A stretch of 50,829 bases of DNA, taken from assembly GCA_964506185.1 (NCBI GenBank), contig CAZDKL010000008.1:1-50829 (forward strand). Direction: 5' to 3'. The stretch is from UBA2144 sp964506185 (lineage in GTDB: Bacteria; Patescibacteriota; Gracilibacteria; Peribacterales; Peribacteraceae). Every line of letters starts with the position of its first letter. Position 1 is the first letter of the stretch. The notes below the pieces were generated by a model, which made no database searches, was not told where the DNA came from, and saw only the letters and a list, made by a program, of their open reading frames with translations. This document shows positions 48,278 to 50,829 of the stretch, one piece after another. The translations under genes were made by a program, and so were the position numbers.

Positions 48278-50719
48278 ATGCCCGCAATGTTTGAACGTCG
48301 TTCCCGCCTTTGGCCTTCTCTATCAATCGTGATTGCGATTTTGGTCGCAATTATTGCTTTGCCTCAAGAAAAACGAACTTGGGTGCCGTCATTTCTTAGG
48401 GCTCCTAAACTTCATTATGGCTTGGATTTGATTGGTGGAACTCAATTGGACTTTAGAATTTCCGAAAGGGAGATGAAAGAACAATATGCAAATTTGGAAT
48501 CTGATATCGAAACCATGGAAAAAGAGGGTGCTCCTCCAGATAAGTTGAATGCTGCTCGATCACAATTGATCGCATTGCAAGATCAGCAACAGACTATTGT
48601 TGAAGCCATCCGTACGGTTTTAGAACGACGTATCAATGCGCTTGGTGTTAGCGAAGCCATCATCACTCCTTCATACATTGGAAACGAGAAGCACTTGTTG
48701 GTTGAATGCCCAGGTGTTGTAAACACTCAGGAGTGTATAGACACAGTTGGCAAGACTATTAAGCTCGAGTTTAAGGAAGAGTTTACAGAGCCCACCGAAG
48801 AGTTTGAAGTAAGCGTAAAAGACCGAGTTTCCAGCGCTTTATCCAGAATCACGGAGAGCGGAGAGACATTGTCAATTGTAGGACAGGATCTAAGCGATGA
48901 ACTCGGTGTAGGATTTGAGGAAGAACGTGCTTACTTCTATGACGAACTACATACAGGACTCGAAGTTATGTGGGATCGCGGTCCTTCTTCCGGCGTAAAG
49001 AAGTTTGAAGGAAGCATCTCTATTCCAGAACAAGTGGAAGGAGAAATTGTATTCAACGACTATCCCGGTATTTTCCTGGCTGAAGTTACAAAAGATAACG
49101 AGAAGATCGCACGCGTAATCACCGATCCTGCAATTGCTTTGGAACATATAGCTGATACTAATGATGGAGTTATATTTGGAAGTATCGACGACAGATTATT
49201 GGAAGATGAGACTGACCCCATTGAACAGACTCTAAAGGCAATGGTTGTTGGAAGAATGCAGAACGTAAGCATCGATGAAAATCACATGAAAATCGTCTAC
49301 CTAAGAGCGCTGGATAAAGGATCCGAAGAGATGTCTGCAAGCCATATCCTTATAGCTTACAAAGGAGCTCTTTCTGCTGAAGAAGATGTGACACGCACAA
49401 GAGCCGAAGCACAAGAGTTTGTAAAGGAACTGCAAGACAGGATTTCTAAAGGAGAAGATTTCGAAGATTTAGCTAAAGAGTTTTCCGATGGGCCTTCAGG
49501 AATAGAGGGAGGAAGCCTTGGAACATTTGGCAGAGGTGCAATGGTTCCAACATTCGAAGAAGCAGCATTTGCTCTCACTGAAGGACAAATTAGCGAGCCC
49601 GTAGAAACTCAATTTGGATTCCATTTGATCCGTGCAGACAGCGCACTCGCTAGTAATGCTGATAGGGCCTCTTACGACGTTTTGACTATAAAGGGTGATA
49701 ACGCAACTGAACTTGCAGTTAAGTTTAAATCCGATATGGAAAACCGAAAAGTGGAGCGCGAGGAAGAGGCAGCATACATTCGAACTCTCTTCTTCTCCCT
49801 ACTTCCAACAGGCTGGAAGGATACTTCTCTCGATGGAAAACACTTCCAATCAGCAACTGTAACTCTCGACTCGACAACCAATCTGCCAGTCGTTCAGATA
49901 ATGTTTGATGCGCAGGGTGGGGAGATCTTCCATGAGCTGACTAAGAATAATGTAGGCAAGCGAATCGCGATTTTTGTGGGAGGACAATTAGTCTCTGCGC
50001 CAACTGTACAGACAGAGATTGCAGGAGGAATTGCGATAATCACTGGAAGTAGAACTTTCGAAGAAGCAAAGACGCTAGCACAGGATCTTAATACAGGAGC
50101 AATCCCCGCTCCAATTTATCTGGCAGGACAAAGGACTGTTGAGGCCACATTGGGAGCTGAAGCCCTTAGAACCTCAGTCAAAGCTGCCTTGATTGGAATT
50201 GCAATTCTGATGATGTTCATGATTCTGATGTACAGGCTATTGGGCCTTATGGCTAACTTTGCATTATTTGTTTATGCACTTATCTTTACAGCAGTGCTAA
50301 AGCTTCCTTTGTTCCTATTGTCTGACCAGTATATTGTTCTGACTCTCGCAGGAATGGCTGGAATTATCTTAAGCATAGGTATGGCAGTTGATGCAAACAT
50401 TCTGATCTTTGAACGTATTAAAGAAGAGCTTAGGAAAGGAAAACTTTATAAGACAGCTATAGAGACTGGATTTGAACGCGCATGGCCCAGTATTCGTGAT
50501 GGTAATGTCTCAACATTTATAACCTGCATAGTCCTATTTACAATTGGAACCTCCATAGTCCGCGGATTCGCTGCAACTCTTGGCATGGGAGTCTTGATCT
50601 CTATGTTCTCTGCAATTGTTGTAACCAGATTTTTGCTGAGGCAACTTGCCAAGTCTCCTATCTCGGAGAATATGGAAGTGTTTGGAATTAAAAGAACCGA
50701 TACTGAGCTTCAGGATTGA
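48278..50719 (+). CDS. secD: SecD with an inserted parvulin-type peptidyl-prolyl isomerase domain
   Basis: Integral membrane partner of the Sec translocase, 813 aa, usual SecD about 400-620. TM1 (10-28), LHYGLDLIGGTQLDFR (46-60), VLERRINALGVSEAIITPSY, an insert with coiled helix (64-105), then a parvulin/PpiC domain at about 352-455 (ASHILIAYKG, SKGEDFEDLAKEFSDGPS, GGSLGTFGRGAMVPTFEEAAFAL, VETQFGFHLIRAD). P1 head part follows (538-606), then TM helices with the conserved D-motif GMAVDANILIFERIKEEL (701-718). The isomerase would act on polypeptides as they leave the channel outside the membrane; that is inference from position. SecF is not in the window. ATG 48278 is used. Confidence 0.92.
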   Translation: MPAMFERRSRLWPSLSIVIAILVAIIALPQEKRTWVPSFLRAPKLHYGLDLIGGTQLDFRISEREMKEQYANLESDIETMEKEGAPPDKLNAARSQLIALQDQQQTIVEAIRTVLERRINALGVSEAIITPSYIGNEKHLLVECPGVVNTQECIDTVGKTIKLEFKEEFTEPTEEFEVSVKDRVSSALSRITESGETLSIVGQDLSDELGVGFEEERAYFYDELHTGLEVMWDRGPSSGVKKFEGSISIPEQVEGEIVFNDYPGIFLAEVTKDNEKIARVITDPAIALEHIADTNDGVIFGSIDDRLLEDETDPIEQTLKAMVVGRMQNVSIDENHMKIVYLRALDKGSEEMSASHILIAYKGALSAEEDVTRTRAEAQEFVKELQDRISKGEDFEDLAKEFSDGPSGIEGGSLGTFGRGAMVPTFEEAAFALTEGQISEPVETQFGFHLIRADSALASNADRASYDVLTIKGDNATELAVKFKSDMENRKVEREEEAAYIRTLFFSLLPTGWKDTSLDGKHFQSATVTLDSTTNLPVVQIMFDAQGGEIFHELTKNNVGKRIAIFVGGQLVSAPTVQTEIAGGIAIITGSRTFEEAKTLAQDLNTGAIPAPIYLAGQRTVEATLGAEALRTSVKAALIGIAILMMFMILMYRLLGLMANFALFVYALIFTAVLKLPLFLLSDQYIVLTLAGMAGIILSIGMAVDANILIFERIKEELRKGKLYKTAIETGFERAWPSIRDGNVSTFITCIVLFTIGTSIVRGFAATLGMGVLISMFSAIVVTRFLLRQLAKSPISENMEVFGIKRTDTELQD

Positions 50720-50778
50720 GCAACTTAAACAATTCTAACCAATACATAGTTATTTTTGTTATTATTTCATTTTGTTAA
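50720..50778. other. AT-rich spacer
   Basis: The 59 bases after secD are AT-rich and have no convincing hairpin. A promoter for the last gene may lie here, but no clear -35/-10 pair was found. Confidence 0.3.
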
Positions 50779-50829
50779 ATGACTACCCAGCTAGCGCAGA
50801 AAATGGGGTTTCAGGCATCTCTAGACATG
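50779..50829 (+). CDS. 5' end of a gene running off the window
   Basis: ATG 50779 opens MTTQLAQKMGFQASLDM in one frame to the window edge. It lies 60 bases after secD in the same direction. The fragment does not look like SecF, whose N-terminus has a membrane helix, and it is too short to name. Confidence 0.5.
   Translation, partial: MTTQLAQKMGFQASLDM

Overview
The window looks like a bacterial chromosome segment, most likely from the Candidate Phyla Radiation (Patescibacteria), possibly near Peregrinibacteria. The placement is an inference: small housekeeping genes sit among very large uncharacterised proteins, prolyl-tRNA synthetase is the short eukaryote/archaeal-like form, recognisable Shine-Dalgarno sequences are almost absent, and several promoters lie so close to the ATG that the mRNAs would be leaderless. 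TGA acts as a normal stop (for example in uvrC and secD), so the TGA=Gly code of Gracilibacteria/SR1 does not apply. There is one assembly gap of 100 N (20798-20897).

Layout. 1-4282, all minus strand: a secreted basic protein, a YtxH-like protein with a histone-like tail, proS, a divergent-PAP2 membrane protein and a PD-(D/E)XK nuclease. 4302-20568, minus strand: a tightly packed cluster of six long genes of unknown function, read in the order X (508 aa), Y (135 aa), Z1 (1694 aa), Z2 (1450 aa), a leftover X tail, Y' (139 aa) and Z3 (1419 aa). It is a duplicated X-Y-Z module in which the second X survives only as its Pro/Gln tail; it is my main candidate for an undescribed system. 20735-21610: a gene broken by the gap, then a hypothetical protein. 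21996-26460, plus strand: an HPF/RaiA-like ribosome factor, a PKD/7TM membrane protein, and a three-domain fusion of a RimK-like ligase, a RimB-like domain and a DUF1704 peptidase. 26647-29404, minus strand: DUF3048 protein, ribosomal protein L25 and a glycosyltransferase, divergent from uvrC, which carries an inserted acetyltransferase domain.

32469-33590 is a GC-rich gene, probably acquired by transfer, encoding two SpoVG-like domains each interrupted by a RanBP2-type zinc finger. It is followed by a short ribbon-helix-helix gene with its own palindromic operator. 34028-40160 holds a PH-like membrane protein, a second glycosyltransferase, a GIY-YIG protein, tRNA-Glu(CTC), a SEC-C protein, archaeal-type PEP carboxylase and an aminotransferase. 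40652-42570 is a metal-stress group: a CsoR-type repressor with a classical operator, two small Met/Cys-rich secreted proteins and a DsbA-like thioredoxin. 42662-50829 holds an RNA uracil methyltransferase, a secreted metalloprotease, a sugar-transferase front half without its catalytic domain, a sugar nucleotidyltransferase, a SecD-head lipoprotein, a SecD with an inserted parvulin domain, and the start of one more gene.

Intergenic DNA is unusually structured. There is a dispersed ~160-bp repeat in four copies ending in a 20-bp palindrome, a 188-bp inverted-repeat element between convergent genes, and many quasi-palindromes built from 7-9 bp words resembling the STRR repeats of cyanobacteria. 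Some of these words have entered coding sequences in frame, notably three times in the nucleotidyltransferase. All functional statements rest on reading motifs by eye; no database search was run.
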